Below are positions 7,297 to 8,510 of a stretch of 8,510 nt of DNA, piece after piece. Positions within the stretch are counted from its first letter, which is position 1; every line of letters starts with the position of its first letter. Source of the DNA: an uncultured Prevotella sp. (GTDB lineage Bacteria > Bacteroidota > Bacteroidia > Bacteroidales > Bacteroidaceae); NCBI GenBank assembly GCA_947304695.1, contig CAMZBS010000082.1, forward strand, positions 1 to 8,510, given 5' to 3'. A program made the position numbers and the translations under genes. Below the pieces are notes generated by a model. The model saw only the letters and a program-made list of their open reading frames with translations. It did no database searches and was not told the origin of the DNA.

Positions 7297-7333
7297 ACAG
7301 CCTGCAAATGGCCGAAAACAGCAAATAAATGGC
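7297..7333 (+). repeat. imperfect direct repeat ACAGC-N4-AAATGGC, 21-bp period, possible operator
   Basis: Two 16-nt copies lie in the divergent intergenic region: ACAGCCTGCAAATGGC (7297-7312) and ACAGCAAATAAATGGC (7318-7333). They agree at 12 of 16 positions and their starts are 21 bp apart, about two helical turns, so both would face the same side of the DNA. They sit just upstream of the dxs -33 box and about 37 bp beyond the operon's -33 box, where an activator or shared regulator could bind. The function is inferred. Two partial matches in A-rich DNA may also be chance. Confidence 0.35.
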
Positions 7334-7340
7334 ATTTCTC

Positions 7341-7371
7341 TTTGCTATATGGGCTTTTTGTCGTAACTTTG
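7341..7371 (+). promoter_or_regulatory. Bacteroidetes sigma-type promoter of dxs
   Basis: TTTG at 7341-7344, a 19-nt spacer and TAACTTTG at 7364-7371 match the Bacteroidetes consensus TTTG-N(19-21)-TAnnTTTG. The start of transcription is expected around 7376-7379. That leaves about 20 nt before the GTG at 7397 and almost no leader before the ATG-ATG at 7380. Confidence 0.8.
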
Positions 7372-7379
7372 CAACCCAA

Positions 7380-7427
7380 ATGATGACCTTAAAAAAGTGG
7401 AACAACAGAAAAAGTTTGAACTTCTGA
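7380..7427 (+). other. short ATG-started frame with A AAA AAG heptamer overlapping the dxs start
   Basis: A 15-codon frame begins at tandem ATGs (7380 and 7383), reads [15 protein letters not shown] and stops at TGA 7425-7427. In its frame the codons TTA AAA AAG contain the canonical -1 slippery heptamer A AAA AAG (7391-7397). A -1 slip there would continue exactly in the dxs frame as [12 protein letters not shown]. Eight nt downstream is a weak bulged hairpin (CAG/CTG plus AAGT/ACTT, 7406-7426). It could be a frameshift start, a homopolymer miscall (seven A's would fuse the frames), or coincidence beside a simple GTG start. Confidence 0.25.
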
Positions 7428-8510
7428 ACCAGATACAGCTGCCCGCAGACCTGCGCAGGTTAAGTGTGGAGCAACTGCCACAGGTGTGCGACGAACTGCG
7501 TCAGGACATCGTGGAAGAGTTGTCGGTGAATCCCGGTCACCTGGCTTCAAGCCTGGGCGTGGTGGAACTGACGGTGGCTCTGCACTACGTGTTCAATACA
7601 CCCGATGACCGCGTGGTGTGGGATGTTGGACACCAGGCTTACGGCCATAAAATCCTGACCGGACGCCGTGAGCAGTTCTGTACCAACCGCAAGCTGCACG
7701 GCATCAGGCCCTTCCCTTCACCAGAGGAGAGCGAATATGACTCCTTCATCTGCGGTCATGCCTCAAACTCCATATCGGCAGCCTTGGGCATGGCGGTAGC
7801 CAGCAGCAATCAGCCAAGCCGTAAGGTCGTGGCCGTGATTGGTGACGGTTCGATGAGCGGTGGACTGGCCTTTGAGGGCCTGAACAATGTGTCGTCGACC
7901 CCCAACGATATGCTGATTGTCCTGAATGACAACAACATGTCGATAGATCTCTCGGTGGGCGGCATGAAGCAATACCTGTTGGGACTGAGCACCAACGAGA
8001 CCTACAACTCCGTGCGTTTTAAGGTGTCGCAGTGGCTGCGCTCCAAAGGCATGCTGCACGAGGACCGCCGCAAGGGCATCATCCGTCTGACCAATGCCAT
8101 CAAGAGTGCCATTGCCCAGCAACAGAACGTGTTCGAGGGCATGAACATACGCTATTTCGGTCCCTTCGATGGCCACAACGTGGTGGAACTGGTGCGCATC
8201 CTGCGCCAGTTGAAGGACATGAAAGGACCCAAACTGCTGCATCTGCATACGAAGAAAGGCCATGGCTATGCGCCTGCCGAAGACTATAAGCCCGTGTGGC
8301 ATGCCCCTGGCAAGTTCGACCCCGAAACGGGAAAACTGATAAAAGGAGAGACCGCCAACAAGCCCCCGAAATTCCAGGACGTGTTTGGCGAGACCCTTCT
8401 GGAATTGGCTAAGATGAATCCCAAGATTGTGGGTGTCACCCCGGCCATGCCTACGGGATGCTCCATGAACATCATGATGCAGGAACTGCCCGACCGCACG
8501 TTCGACGTAG
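7397..8510 (+). CDS. dxs: 1-deoxy-D-xylulose-5-phosphate synthase, N-terminal 371 codons (partial)
   Basis: Thiamine diphosphate enzyme that condenses pyruvate with glyceraldehyde 3-phosphate, the first step of the MEP isoprenoid pathway; DXP also feeds thiamine and, in some bacteria, pyridoxal synthesis. Counting the GTG at 7397 as residue 1: [21 protein letters not shown] carries His48 (equivalent to the E. coli catalytic His49), [17 protein letters not shown] follows, GHASNS has His121, and the ThDP/Mg motif runs from GDG (149-151) to NDN (177-179). [12 protein letters not shown] and [11 protein letters not shown] are further family signatures. The pyrimidine-domain start ([10 protein letters not shown]) is present. 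The window ends just before the expected AExHA motif with the ThDP-activating glutamate; the family is about 630 residues. No in-frame ATG occurs before the conserved core (the first is in LGMAV near 7790), so the start is GTG ([12 protein letters not shown], read as Met) unless the upstream frame is used. It is divergent from the glycine cleavage operon. Confidence 0.93.
   Translation, partial: MEQQKKFELLNQIQLPADLRRLSVEQLPQVCDELRQDIVEELSVNPGHLASSLGVVELTVALHYVFNTPDDRVVWDVGHQAYGHKILTGRREQFCTNRKLHGIRPFPSPEESEYDSFICGHASNSISAALGMAVASSNQPSRKVVAVIGDGSMSGGLAFEGLNNVSSTPNDMLIVLNDNNMSIDLSVGGMKQYLLGLSTNETYNSVRFKVSQWLRSKGMLHEDRRKGIIRLTNAIKSAIAQQQNVFEGMNIRYFGPFDGHNVVELVRILRQLKDMKGPKLLHLHTKKGHGYAPAEDYKPVWHAPGKFDPETGKLIKGETANKPPKFQDVFGETLLELAKMNPKIVGVTPAMPTGCSMNIMMQELPDRTFDV

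Noticed and set aside
7763..8302. A 179-codon open frame on the minus strand inside dxs
   Set aside because: It is antisense to the conserved ThDP-binding region of dxs and shows the same shadow composition.

Overview
The window looks like chromosomal DNA from an anaerobic member of the Bacteroidales, most probably a Prevotella-like species. Three lines of evidence point there. The protein sequences have a Bacteroidales flavour, for example the Dxs segment [10 protein letters not shown] followed by NDNNMSID. Both promoters in the divergent intergenic region fit the Bacteroidetes pattern TTTG - about 20 nt - TAnnTTTG. No gene start I inspected has a Shine-Dalgarno sequence; the leaders are A/T-rich. 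Coding DNA is fairly GC-rich and the intergenic DNA is strikingly A/T-rich. I saw no mobile elements, tRNA, rRNA, CRISPR array or phage genes.

Layout, left to right: (1) positions 1-733, minus strand: the first 244 codons of meso-diaminopimelate dehydrogenase (ddh); its C-terminus lies off the left edge. (2) 734-884: A/T-rich spacer with a candidate ddh promoter. (3) 885-7197, minus strand: a tight six-gene operon read right to left as lplA-like ligase, gcvT, gcvH, gcvPA, gcvPB, lpdA. Gaps are 9, 14, -4, -4 and 16 nt; the two -4 junctions are ATGA overlaps, a sign of translational coupling. (4) 7198-7396: divergent regulatory region with one promoter per direction and an imperfect direct repeat of 21-bp period between them. 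(5) 7397 to the right edge, plus strand: the first 371 codons of dxs (1-deoxy-D-xylulose-5-phosphate synthase), which apparently starts at GTG.

The operon encodes a complete glycine cleavage system: split P-protein (GcvPA+GcvPB, glycine decarboxylation), H-protein (lipoyl carrier), T-protein (methylene transfer to tetrahydrofolate) and L-protein (reoxidation of dihydrolipoamide with NAD+). It also encodes a lipoate-protein ligase-like enzyme that presumably loads lipoate onto the H-protein, so one transcript would supply every catalyst plus the cofactor-attachment step. The flanking genes serve other pathways: ddh makes meso-DAP for lysine and peptidoglycan, and dxs starts the MEP isoprenoid pathway.

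Most of the window is ordinary housekeeping metabolism. The points most worth a second look are the start of dxs, where an ATG-ATG reading frame meets an A AAA AAG slippery heptamer exactly placed to shift into the dxs frame; the short lipoate ligase, which lacks the usual C-terminal domain; and the phased repeat between the divergent promoters.
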